DNA of 64,000 bases from Aquabacter spiritensis (GTDB lineage Bacteria > Pseudomonadota > Alphaproteobacteria > Rhizobiales > Xanthobacteraceae), in the NCBI RefSeq assembly GCF_004346185.1, contig NZ_SMAI01000001.1, positions 248,001 to 312,000 on the forward strand, read 5' to 3'. Below are positions 28,042-36,524 of this stretch, piece after piece. Made by a program: the position numbers and the translations under genes. Each line of letters opens with the position of its first letter. Position 1 is the first letter of the stretch. The notes under the pieces were generated by a model, which saw only the letters and a list, made by a program, of their open reading frames with translations, made no database searches and had not been told where the DNA came from.

Positions 28042-28677
28042 ATGAGCTGGTCGAAATCCGAGGGGGCGCGGGGCTATCACCACGGCAACCTCAAGGAGGC
28101 CCTGGTGCGGGCCGCGCTGGAGCTGATCGCGCAGAAGGGGCCGGGCGGCTTCACCTTCGCCGAGGCGGCGCGCGCAGCCGGGGTCAGCCCCGCCGCGCCG
28201 TACCGGCATTTTCGCGACCGTGACGAACTGATGGCCGATGTCGCGCGGCGCGGCTTCGAGGCGTTCGAGGCGGCGCTCGCTGCCGCCTGGGACAAGGGAC
28301 GGCCCAATCCGAGCGCCGCATTGGAACGGCTCGGCAAGGCCTATCTCGCCTTCGCCCGCACCGAGCCGGCTTATTACGCCGCCATGTTCGAGGCCGGCGT
28401 GCCGCTCGATTCCAGTCCCGAGCTGCGGGCGGCCGGCGACCGCGCTTTCGCCGTGCTGCGCACCGCGGCGGAGGCCGTCGCCGCGGCGATTCCAGCAGGC
28501 GCACGGCCGCCGGCCTTGATGATGGCGCTGCACATCTGGTCGCTGGCCCACGGCATCGCCGCTCTGTTCGCGCGCGGCGACGGCGCGCGGCGCTCGCTGC
28601 CCATGTCGCCGGAAGACCTTCTGGAGGCCGGCACGCTGATCTATCTCCAGGGCCTCGGCGCCCCGCCCCGGACCTGA
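28042..28677 (+). CDS. TetR/AcrR-family transcriptional regulator
   Basis: 211 residues. The N-terminal helix-turn-helix is textbook: GYHHGNLKEALVRAALELI, GFTFAEAARAAGVSPAAPYRHF and RDRDELMADVARRGF. The C-terminal ligand domain contains the WHG-type block HIWSLAHGIAALFARGD. The start at ATG 28042 (MSWSKSEGARGYHHG) is family-typical; a GTG at 28033 is possible and neither has a good ribosome binding site. It is encoded directly before a DUF2852 gene whose promoter overlaps a perfect inverted repeat, so that gene is the likely target. Confidence 0.92.
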   Translation: MSWSKSEGARGYHHGNLKEALVRAALELIAQKGPGGFTFAEAARAAGVSPAAPYRHFRDRDELMADVARRGFEAFEAALAAAWDKGRPNPSAALERLGKAYLAFARTEPAYYAAMFEAGVPLDSSPELRAAGDRAFAVLRTAAEAVAAAIPAGARPPALMMALHIWSLAHGIAALFARGDGARRSLPMSPEDLLEAGTLIYLQGLGAPPRT

Positions 28678-28721
28678 CGCGCGATCCGCCGAATCCGCAA
28701 TGCAGACGGGTGGCGCCGCCC

Positions 28722-28767
28722 TTGACAGTCGGCCCACCCCATCCTATCTATGTAAATGTAATTTACA
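28722..28767 (+). promoter_or_regulatory. Promoter with TetR-type operator for the DUF2852 gene
   Basis: TTGACA at 28722-28727, a 17-base spacer and TATCTA at 28745-28750 make a near-consensus housekeeping promoter. The palindrome TGTAAATGTAATTTACA (28751-28767, 7-base arms, 3-base centre) starts right after the -10 box and covers the expected transcription start. A repressor bound there would block initiation. The adjacent TetR gene is the natural candidate. Confidence 0.75.
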
Positions 28768-28786
28768 TTAACTCTTGGGGAGTGCC

Positions 28787-29212
28787 GTGACGATCGTATC
28801 GAAGCTCGACGAGCTCGGGTCCGGAGCCTGGATCGCCCTGGCGATCCTCGGTTTCGTCTTCTGGTGGCCGGCGGGCCTTGCGCTGCTGGCCTTCTCCATC
28901 TGGAGCGGTCGCCTCCGCTTTGGCTGCGGCCATCGCATGGAGCGGTTTCAGGACAAGATGGATCGCATGGGCGGCCGCATGGGGCGCCCGGGCGGCAATG
29001 GGTTCTGGGGTCCGCCCTCCAGCGGCAACCGCGCGTTCGACGATTACCGCGCCGAGACGCTGCGCCGCCTCGAAGACGAGCAGAAGGAGTTCAAGGACTT
29101 CCTCCAGCGTCTGCGGATGGCCAAGGACAAGGCCGAGTTCGACCAGTTCATGGCCGAGCGGCGCCGCGGCAATGGCGGGCAGACCCCGACCGAGCCGTCG
29201 CCCCAGACCTGA
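28787..29212 (+). CDS. DUF2852 membrane-associated protein
   Basis: 141 residues. One hydrophobic N-terminal helix (AWIALAILGFVFWWPAGLALLAFSIW), a His/Met/Gly-rich middle part (FGCGHRMERFQDKMDRMGG) and a charged helical C-terminal region FDDYRAETLRRLEDEQKEF...AKDKAEFDQFMAERR, which is the conserved signature of DUF2852. Function unknown. Start is GTG 28787 with GGGGAG five bases before it; the in-frame TTG at 28775 lies on the ribosome binding site. Controlled by the promoter-operator just upstream. Confidence 0.88.
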   Translation: MTIVSKLDELGSGAWIALAILGFVFWWPAGLALLAFSIWSGRLRFGCGHRMERFQDKMDRMGGRMGRPGGNGFWGPPSSGNRAFDDYRAETLRRLEDEQKEFKDFLQRLRMAKDKAEFDQFMAERRRGNGGQTPTEPSPQT

Positions 29213-29300
29213 TCCTCCGCGGCGCCTGCCAGCGCCCGCGCCGATCGGCTCGCATCGCGAACCGATCGGAGAACGGGTTCTCTTAAATGTTCGGACCCCG

Positions 29301-29326
29301 CGATGCCCGGCCAAGGCCGGGCATCG
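29301..29326. terminator. Perfect 12-bp hairpin between convergent genes
   Basis: CGATGCCCGGCC, two A, GGCCGGGCATCG: a perfect inverted repeat between the DUF2852 stop (29212) and the histidine kinase stop (29373). It can serve both strands. No T-run follows, so it may also be a dispersed palindromic repeat common in GC-rich alphaproteobacteria. Confidence 0.5.
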
Positions 29327-29372
29327 GCGTGTCCAGGCCGCCGAACCATCGCCTCGAGGACCCGGCTCCGTA

Positions 29373-30707
29373 TCACGGGCCGGACGAGCGGACTGCGCTC
29401 GGCGGCCGTTCCACCGACCGGTCCACGGCCCCCTCGCCCGCCTCCGCCGCGAAACCAAGGCGGAAACAGGCACCCGCGGCGCCCGCGACATATGCGATCT
29501 CCCCGCCCATTCCGGCCATGCGACTCGCCGCGATGAACAGGCCCAGCCCGGACCCGGGCTCGCCCGTCGCCGGCGCCCGGCTGCCGCGGATGAACCGATC
29601 GAACAGCGCGGCGCGATCGGCCGCCGGCACCCCGGGTCCTTGATCCGAGACGTCGCAGACCCAGCGCGCGCCGCGCCACAGGCGCACCCGGACGGTCGCC
29701 CCGTCCGGCGAGAATTTCACCGCATTGGACAAGAGGTTGTCCATCACCTGGACGAACCCCTCGGGGTCCAGCAACACCGCGACATCGCCGGCCGGCGCCT
29801 CCAGTTCGATCCGCACGGCACGCCCCGCCGCCCGCAGCCGGGCGCGGGCGATCGCGGCCGCGAGGATCGGGCGCGGATTGGCGATCATGAGCAAAGGCCC
29901 GCGCTCCGCCCGCGCCTCGGCCGCGTGCCTGTCGAGCAGGCGGTTCACCAACGCCAGGAGATCGCCGCAGACGCGCGCCGCCTGTCCGAGCACCTCGCTC
30001 GGAAGGGCGGCCCCCCGACGGCCGAGGGCGAACAGATCGTGCAGGCCGAGCAGCGGGCTGCGCAGATCGTGCGCGGTGATCGCCATGAGGTCCGCGAGCT
30101 GCCGGTTGCGCGCCGCGAGCGCCGCATTGGCCGCCGCGAGCGCCCGGCGCCGGCTGAATTCGGCGCACCGCGCCCGATAGAGCAGCACCGAGACCAACCC
30201 CGCCACCGCCGCCCCCGCACTGTTCTGAAGCAGGACCGGCAGGAGCGCGGCCGGCGGCGCCACGTAGGAGATCAGCGCCACGAAGACCAGGTGGTTGGCG
30301 AGCAGCACGGGCAGGAACAAAGCCGGCGGCAGGACGAACACGGTCGCCGCCATCACCACGCCGAGGCTATAGACCGGATTTTCCCCGAAGGCGCGGCCGA
30401 CCAGAACGTAATAGCCGTCCATGAACGCCAAAGCGAGGAGGACGACCGTCCAGACATAGAGCGCGCGCAGGCGGGAGTCCGGCGGGCGTCGCCGCACAAA
30501 AGGTCCGGCGGCGAGAAAGCCGGCGGCGCTCGCGAGATCCACCATCAGGAGGCGACTCACCCAGCCGAAGCGGGGATCCGCCCAGAGGCTCACGATCGTC
30601 CCCAGCGTCAGCGCCATCGCCACCAGAAGCAGCCAGGGAATGCGCGCGAGATTGAGGGCGATGCACTCGCGGCGGAAGGCGCGCGCCACCTCCGCCGCGG
30701 CATCCAT
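29373..30707 (-). CDS. Membrane sensor histidine kinase
   Basis: 444 residues. Five or six hydrophobic helices cover residues about 15-180 with no large extracellular sensor loop. The cytoplasmic part has the H-box ITAHDLRSPLLGLHDL, the N-box VMDNLLSNAVKFSPDG, G1 DQGPGVP and G2 GSGLGLFIA, so it should be an active kinase. The start ATG at 30707 overlaps the stop of the response regulator gene (TGATG), showing translational coupling with its partner. The signal sensed is unknown; it probably lies in the membrane because there is no external domain. Confidence 0.92.
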   Translation of the reverse strand: MDAAAEVARAFRRECIALNLARIPWLLLVAMALTLGTIVSLWADPRFGWVSRLLMVDLASAAGFLAAGPFVRRRPPDSRLRALYVWTVVLLALAFMDGYYVLVGRAFGENPVYSLGVVMAATVFVLPPALFLPVLLANHLVFVALISYVAPPAALLPVLLQNSAGAAVAGLVSVLLYRARCAEFSRRRALAAANAALAARNRQLADLMAITAHDLRSPLLGLHDLFALGRRGAALPSEVLGQAARVCGDLLALVNRLLDRHAAEARAERGPLLMIANPRPILAAAIARARLRAAGRAVRIELEAPAGDVAVLLDPEGFVQVMDNLLSNAVKFSPDGATVRVRLWRGARWVCDVSDQGPGVPAADRAALFDRFIRGSRAPATGEPGSGLGLFIAASRMAGMGGEIAYVAGAAGACFRLGFAAEAGEGAVDRSVERPPSAVRSSGP

Positions 30708-31354
30708 CACAGATGCCCGGTGCGGACATAGTCCGCGGCGCGCTGCTCCAGTTGACGCGCGCTTTCGAGCCCCAGCTTCACCTTCAGGCGCTCGCGATAG
30801 GTGCCGACGGTCTTGATGCTGAGGCACAGATCCTCAGCGATCGCCGCCGTGCCCTTGCCGATGCCGAGCAGACGCAGCACCTGGAGCTCCCGGTCCGACA
30901 AGTCGCCGAGCCCCGGCACCGGCCGACCGCCCGCAACCACCTGAAACATCGCGCGCTGCACGGCGGGGCTGGCATAGCACGCGCCGCCCCTCATCGCCGC
31001 GAGCGCGTTCGGCACCTCCTCGATGCCGGCATCCTTCATCAGATAGCCGGCCGCACCCGCCTGGAAGGCACGCGGCGCATAGGTCAGTTCGGGCTGGGCG
31101 GAATAAGCGAGAATCCGGCTCTGCGGCGAGCGGGCGTGAAGATCGCGCACGAGATCGATCCCGTCCCGCCCGCCGAGCATCAGGTCGACCACGGCGAAGG
31201 CGGGCCGCAGCAGCGAGGTCTTGAGCTTCGCGTCGGCGACCGTGCCGGCCTCGGCACAGACCGCGAAGCGGCCGTCGATCGCGAGGATCTGCGCCAGGCC
31301 GAACCGCGTCACCGGATGATCGTCGACGATCAGGACATCGGGCCTCTGCGACAT
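30707..31354 (-). CDS. NarL/FixJ-type response regulator
   Basis: 215 residues. Receiver domain with acidic pair D11-D12, phosphorylation site D57 in FAVVDLMLGGRDG and the conserved Lys in AAGYLMKDAG. C-terminal LuxR-type helix-turn-helix LSDRELQVLRLLGIGKGTAAIAEDL split over turn and recognition helix (LSIKTVGTYRERLKVKLG). Encoded before its kinase partner. ATG 31354 is preferred to an upstream in-frame TTG because of the GGGGG just before it. Confidence 0.93.
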   Translation of the reverse strand: MSQRPDVLIVDDHPVTRFGLAQILAIDGRFAVCAEAGTVADAKLKTSLLRPAFAVVDLMLGGRDGIDLVRDLHARSPQSRILAYSAQPELTYAPRAFQAGAAGYLMKDAGIEEVPNALAAMRGGACYASPAVQRAMFQVVAGGRPVPGLGDLSDRELQVLRLLGIGKGTAAIAEDLCLSIKTVGTYRERLKVKLGLESARQLEQRAADYVRTGHL

Positions 31355-31731
31355 CGCGACCCCCAAGCTCTGCGCGCGTAGGTGCCGAGCCTACACCAAA
31401 AATCGGTCGCCCGCGCCGACGCGCCGCAGACCCTCCGGAGCTTAACATCCTGCCGCACCTGAAGGATCGCCCGCGGAGGCGCGGCCAGGATGTCTCCGGA
31501 GAACGTCGCCGATGAGCCGGTCCGATTTTGCATCCGCGCGCGAGCGTCCGTTCGTTCTGGCGCCCAGCCATCCGGCGCCCGCCGCTTTGGCCGCCGCCGG
31601 GCTTCTCTCCGCGGGTCCGATCCTCGACCTCGCGTGGCGCCGAAATCGGCCGGCCGCTCCTCGCCCTCCCTGGCGCGTCGAGAGCCTCCGCGTGATCACG
31701 GCGCCCCTTCCTCCGCAGCACAGGTGACGTC
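31355..31731. other. Intergenic region between divergent regulator and monooxygenase genes
   Basis: About 380 bases. Short frames on both strands (for example 31442-31699 minus and 31490-31735 plus) show Arg/Ala-rich composition without any family-like pattern and are rejected. The region should hold the promoter of the response regulator gene and that of the monooxygenase gene; I saw no clear boxes. Confidence 0.45.
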
Positions 31732-32870
31732 ATGAAGATCATTATCGCAGGCGCCGGCATCGGCGGCATGGCTCTGGCGGCGCTGCTGCGCCAGCGCGGC
31801 GCTGCCGCCACGCTCTGTGAGCGGGCGGAGAGCTTCGACCAGAGCGGCTACATGATCGGCCTCTATCCGCTCGGCGCGCGGGTGCTCCATGGCCTCGGCC
31901 TGATGGACGACTTCAAGGCCGCGCGCGCGCCGTTCGTCACCTATACGGTCTGCAACGGGCATGGCGAAGAGGTCCACAGCTACGATATCGGCGCCATGCT
32001 CGACCAGTTCGGTGCGTCCGGCTGCCTGATGCGCGGCACGCTCCTCGACCTGATGCGCACCCGCTGTGCCGACCTGCCGCTGCATTTCGGCACGCGGGTC
32101 GAGGATTTCGTCGATGACGGGGAAAAAGTCACCGTCACCTTGTCCGATGGGGCCACCGACACCTGCGACCTCCTGATCGGCGCCGACGGCATCCATTCCA
32201 CCGTGCGGCGGAGATTGTTCGGCGACCAGCCGGACCACGAGACCGGCTGGGGCTGCTGGGTCTGGATCGCGCGGCACACCGACCGGCCGGCGACGCTCAC
32301 CAAGGAATATTGGGGCGCCGGCCGCTTTCTCGGCCTCTACCCCATCAAGGGGGCGGTGGGCGTGGTCGCGGCCGGCCGGACGCAGGACATCGGCCCCGAC
32401 GCGACCCGGCGGGACGGACGCAAAGTGAAGCAGCATTTCGCCCCGCTCGGCCCCAGCGTCGCCGATCTGTTTGCCGAGCTGCCGGACGATCTCGGCGAGG
32501 TGTTCTGGTGGAACCTCTCCGATTTCCGCGCCGCGCGCTGGGTGAAGGGGCGGGTCGCGCTGCTCGGCGATGCCGCCTGCGCCTTCCTGCCGACGGCGGG
32601 CGTGGGCGCGTCCATGGCGCTGGAATCGGCGGCGGTGATGGACGACGAACTCGGCCGGACCGATGCGGCCTTCCTGCCCGGCGCTCTGGCGCGCTACGAG
32701 ACCCGGCGCAGCACAGGGCGGAGGGCTTCCAGCAGGAGTCCCGCAAGCTCGCCGCGATGATGGCGGTGACCTCCGCCCCCATCGCCTGGGGGCGCGACCA
32801 ATTGATGAAATTCTACACCCTCGACATGCTGGCCAAGACCATCATGAAGTCGCTCGCCGACCCGATCTGA
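31732..32870 (+). pseudogene. FAD-dependent monooxygenase, frameshifted near the C-terminus
   Basis: Group A flavin monooxygenase (UbiH/PHBH-like): GAGIGGMALAALLRQRG dinucleotide motif at the start, GADGIHSTVRRRLFG (DG motif) and LLGDAACAFLPTAGVGASMA (GD motif). In the first frame the protein ends at 32760 after a switch to Arg/Ser-rich nonsense (RRSTGRRASSRSPASSPR). A second frame continues sensibly from about 32710 (HRAEGFQQESRKLAAMM...) to a stop at 32868-32870. One missing base (or two extra) near 32705-32715 explains this; the repaired protein would have about 379 residues. It is either a real inactivation or a sequencing error. The FAD-binding part is intact, so the shorter 342-residue protein could still fold. 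Confidence 0.8.
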
Positions 32871-32880
32871 CGGGCCGGCG

Positions 32881-35800
32881 CTATTCCGCCGCCTGCGCCG
32901 GCGCCGCGGTGGGCGCCCGGAACTTGGCCAGAAGGTCCGCTTCCTCGGCCTTGGCGGCGGCGAGGTGGCGCGCCTTCACATGGCCGTAGCCGCGGATCTT
33001 GTCCGGGATCGAAGCGAGCGCCACCGCATAAGCGTGGTTCGCGAGGTCCAGCGTGCCGACGAGCTCGCCGATGAGCGCCTCGTAAGCGCGGATCAGCGCG
33101 CGCTCCGTGCGACGCTCCTGCGCATAGCCGAACGGATCCAGCGGCGTGCCGCGCAGGGCGCGGAACTTGGCCAGAACGGCGAAGGCCTTCATCATGCGGG
33201 GGCCGAAGCGCATCTTGCGCGGCACCCCGGTCGTCGGGTCACGCTTGGCGAGCAGTGGCGGGGCGAGGTGGAACTCGAAGGACAGGTCGCCCTCGAACGC
33301 CGCATCCACCTGCTTCAGGAATTCGCCATCGGCATAGAGCCGCGCGACCTCGTATTCGTCCTTGTAGGCCATCAGCTTGTAGAGGTTGCGCGCGACCGCC
33401 TCGGCAAGGCCCGACCGGCTTGGGGCGCGCTGCGCCTCGGCGGCCTGGACGGCCTCGACGAGAGCCCGGTAGCGGGCGGCATAGCGCGCGCTCTGATAGG
33501 CCGTGAGCGCGTCGACGCGGCGGGCGATCGTCTCCTCCAGCGAGCCGGAGAGGCGGCGCGCATCGGTGGCCGCCTGCGCCGGTCCGATCAGCCCCTCCAC
33601 GCGCGCCGGGTCATGGGCCGCGCGGCGGCCCCACAGGAAGGCGGCCTGATTCATCGCCACCGCTTCGCCGTTCAGCTCGATCGCCTTCAGGATCGCCGCG
33701 GCGGAGAGCGGGAGCGCGCCGAACTGGTAGGCATAGCCGACCATGAAGATGTTCTGCGCCAGCGAATTGCCGAACAGCGCGGTGGCGAGCCGCGTCGCTT
33801 CGATCAGGTGCGTGTTTTCCGGCCCGGCCGCCTGGGCGATGGTGCGCTTCAGTCGGATCGTCGGCAGCGAATAATCCGCGTCGCGGGTGAAGTCGCCCGG
33901 CAGCACCTCATGGGTGTTGACGACGACGATGGTGCGGCCCGGCTTCACCGCCGCGAGCACCTTCTTTGTGCCAGCGACGACCAGGTCGCCGCCGAGCACC
34001 AGATCGGCACCGCGCGCGGGAATGCGGATCGCCGTAATGTCGTCGGGGGCGGCGGCGATGCGGATGTGGCTGTAGACCGCGCCGCCTTTCTGGGCGAGGC
34101 CGGCCATGTCGATCATGCCGCAGGCCTTGCCCTCGAGATGGGCGGCCATGCCGAGAATGGCGCCGATCGTGACGACGCCGGTGCCGCCGATGCCGGTGGC
34201 GATGATGCCGTAGGTGCCGGCAAAGGCGGGCTGCGCCGGCTCGGGCAGGTCCCAGGCTTCGCCGGGCGGCGTGTCACCGTCCCGCGCCCCCGTGGCGACG
34301 CCCGCGCGCTTGCGCGGCTTCGCCCCGTGCACCGTCACGAAAGACGGGCAGAAACCGTTCACGCAGGAAAAATCCTTGTTGCAGGACGATTGGTCGATCT
34401 CCCGCTTGCGGCCCCATTCGGTTTCCAGCGGCTGGACCGAAACGCAATTCGACTGGACCCCGCAATCGCCGCAGCCCTCGCACACCCGCTCATTGATGAT
34501 GACGCGCTTGTCCGGGTCCGGGAATTGGCCGCGCTTGCGGCGGCGCCGCTTCTCGGAGGCGCAGGTCTGGTCGTAGATCAGCACGGTGGCGCCGGGAATG
34601 GCAGCGAGCTCCCGCTGCACGTGCTCCAGTTCGTCGCGATGATGGATGGTGAGGCCGGCGGGCCAGTCCGTCCCGGCGGGATATTTCTCCGGCTCGTCGG
34701 TGACCACCACGACCCGCCGGACGCCCTCGGCCGCGACCTGCCGGGCGATCGCCGGGACGGTGAGGTCGCCCTCGTGATGCTGGCCGCCGGTCATCGCGAC
34801 CGCGTCGTTGAACAGGATCTTGTAGGTGACGTTGACCTTCGCGGCGACGGAAGCGCGCAGCGCCAGATAGCCCGAATGGTTGTAGGTGCCGTCGCCGAGA
34901 TTCTGGAACACGTGGCCGCGCGTGGAGAACGGCGCTTCGCCGATCCAATTGGCCCCCTCCCCGCCCATCTGGGTGAAGCCGGTGGTCTCCCGGTCCATCC
35001 ATTGCACCATGTAATGGCAGCCGATGCCGGCATAAGCGCGCATGCCCTCCGGCACGCGGGTGGACGTGTTGTGGGGACAGCCGGAGCAGAAATAGGGAAT
35101 GCGGGTCGCGACGTCGGCGGTCGCCGCCAAGGTGCGCTGCGCCTCCTCCAGCGCCGCGACGCGGGCCGCGATGTCGGGGATGTCGCCATAAGCGAGCAGC
35201 CTCTTGCCGAGCGCGATGGCGATGTCGTTGGGATCGAGCGCACCCTTGACCGGGAACAGCCACCGGCCCGCTTCGTCCTTCTTGCCGATGCAGACCGGCT
35301 GGTCGGCGGTGCCGTACAATTCCTCGCGCACCTGAACTTCGATGAGGGAGCGCTTCTCCTCCACCACCATGATCAGATCGAGCCCGCGCGCGAAGGCGCG
35401 CAGCCCCTGCGTCTCCAGCGGCCAGGGGCAGGCCACCTTCCAGATGCGCAGGCCGAGATCGTTGGCGCGCACCTCGTCGATGCCGAGTTCGTCGAGCGCC
35501 AGACGCACGTCGAGATAGCTCTTGCCGACCGTGGCGATGCCGATCCGCGGCCGCGCCCCGCCCGAGGTGACGAAACGATTCAGAGAGTTGGCGCGCAGGA
35601 AGGCGAGCACCGCGTCGCGCTTATGCTCCTGCAGGCGCTCCTCCTGGGCGAGCGCGGTGTCGCCGAGGCGGATGTTGAGGCCGCCGGGCGGCAGGGCGAA
35701 ATCCTGCGGCAGCACGATCTGCACGCGGTCGAGCCGGCCGTCGACGATGCCGGTCGATTCGATCGTGTCCTTCACCGCCTTCAGCCCGACCCAGGCACCG

Positions 35801-36378
35801 GAATAGCGCGAGAGCGCCCAGCCATAGAGCCCGTAATCGAGGATTTCCTGCACGCCGGCGGGATTGAGCACCGGGATCATCACGTCGACGAAATGGAATT
35901 CGCTCTGATGCGCGGTGGTGGAGCTTTCGCAGGTATGGTCGTCGCCCATGAGCGCGAGGACGCCGCCATGCGGGGCGGTGCCGGCATTGTTGGCGTGGCG
36001 GAACACGTCGCCCGAGCGGTCGACGCCCGGACCCTTGCCGTACCAGAGGCCGAACACCCCGTCATATCTGCCCTCCCCCCGCAGTTCCGCCTGCTGGGAG
36101 CCCCACAAGGCGGTGGCGGCGAGGTCTTCGTTGAGGCCTGACTGGAACAGGATGTCGTTGGCCTTCAGCAGTGCGCCGGCACGGCCGAACTGCTGGTCCA
36201 GGCCGCCGAGCGGGGAGCCGCGATAGCCGGTGACATAGCCCGCCGTGTTGAGGCCGGCGCGGCGGTCGCGCGCCTTCTGCATCAGCGCGAGCCGCACCAA
36301 GGCCTGCGTGCCGGTGACGAAGACCTGTTCGGTATCGAGGTTGTATTTGTCGTCGAGGGCGACTGGCTTCAGTTCCAT
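32881..36378 (-). CDS. iorAB: Indolepyruvate ferredoxin oxidoreductase, fused alpha-beta form
   Basis: 1165 residues. Oxidatively decarboxylates aryl-pyruvates from aromatic amino acids to acyl-CoA with ferredoxin as electron acceptor. Domains: N-terminal pyrimidine/alpha part (GYVTGYRGSPLGGLDQQF), thiamine diphosphate-binding part (GGEGANWIGEAPF), ferredoxin-like cluster CEGCGDCGVQSNC plus CNKDFSCVNGFC, then the gamma-type domain with ATGIGGTGVVTIGAILGMA and a C-terminal DUF6537-like helical part. The length is that of the fused proteobacterial enzyme. ATG 36378 has GGGAGG upstream; the frame is open to 36453 without support. Single gene. Confidence 0.95.
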   Translation of the reverse strand: MELKPVALDDKYNLDTEQVFVTGTQALVRLALMQKARDRRAGLNTAGYVTGYRGSPLGGLDQQFGRAGALLKANDILFQSGLNEDLAATALWGSQQAELRGEGRYDGVFGLWYGKGPGVDRSGDVFRHANNAGTAPHGGVLALMGDDHTCESSTTAHQSEFHFVDVMIPVLNPAGVQEILDYGLYGWALSRYSGAWVGLKAVKDTIESTGIVDGRLDRVQIVLPQDFALPPGGLNIRLGDTALAQEERLQEHKRDAVLAFLRANSLNRFVTSGGARPRIGIATVGKSYLDVRLALDELGIDEVRANDLGLRIWKVACPWPLETQGLRAFARGLDLIMVVEEKRSLIEVQVREELYGTADQPVCIGKKDEAGRWLFPVKGALDPNDIAIALGKRLLAYGDIPDIAARVAALEEAQRTLAATADVATRIPYFCSGCPHNTSTRVPEGMRAYAGIGCHYMVQWMDRETTGFTQMGGEGANWIGEAPFSTRGHVFQNLGDGTYNHSGYLALRASVAAKVNVTYKILFNDAVAMTGGQHHEGDLTVPAIARQVAAEGVRRVVVVTDEPEKYPAGTDWPAGLTIHHRDELEHVQRELAAIPGATVLIYDQTCASEKRRRRKRGQFPDPDKRVIINERVCEGCGDCGVQSNCVSVQPLETEWGRKREIDQSSCNKDFSCVNGFCPSFVTVHGAKPRKRAGVATGARDGDTPPGEAWDLPEPAQPAFAGTYGIIATGIGGTGVVTIGAILGMAAHLEGKACGMIDMAGLAQKGGAVYSHIRIAAAPDDITAIRIPARGADLVLGGDLVVAGTKKVLAAVKPGRTIVVVNTHEVLPGDFTRDADYSLPTIRLKRTIAQAAGPENTHLIEATRLATALFGNSLAQNIFMVGYAYQFGALPLSAAAILKAIELNGEAVAMNQAAFLWGRRAAHDPARVEGLIGPAQAATDARRLSGSLEETIARRVDALTAYQSARYAARYRALVEAVQAAEAQRAPSRSGLAEAVARNLYKLMAYKDEYEVARLYADGEFLKQVDAAFEGDLSFEFHLAPPLLAKRDPTTGVPRKMRFGPRMMKAFAVLAKFRALRGTPLDPFGYAQERRTERALIRAYEALIGELVGTLDLANHAYAVALASIPDKIRGYGHVKARHLAAAKAEEADLLAKFRAPTAAPAQAAE

Positions 36379-36448
36379 GGGACGCCTCCCGGCGCCGGCC
36401 GCGGCCGTCTTGATGTCTGAAGACAGGCTGACACGGTCGACCACGCCC

Positions 36449-36489
36449 GGCAATTTCGTTGTTTGAAACGATTATGAAACGAAATTGCC
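36449..36489. promoter_or_regulatory. Long inverted repeat upstream of iorAB
   Basis: GGCAATTTCGTT (36449-36460) and AACGAAATTGCC (36478-36489) form a perfect 12-bp inverted repeat with a 17-base spacer that itself contains GTTTGAAAC. It starts 71 bases upstream of iorAB and 36 bases downstream of the acyltransferase stop. A shorter palindrome TGTCTGAAGACA is at 36415-36426. Either a dimeric regulator site for iorAB or an end hairpin for the acyltransferase; no T-run supports the latter. Confidence 0.5.
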
Positions 36490-36524
36490 CCCAGCACGGG
36501 CGTGACGAATTTTAGTGCATTGCA

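Noticed and set aside
32965-36141. Open frame of 1058 codons opposite iorAB
   Set aside because: Antisense shadow of a clear enzyme gene; no domain or start signal.
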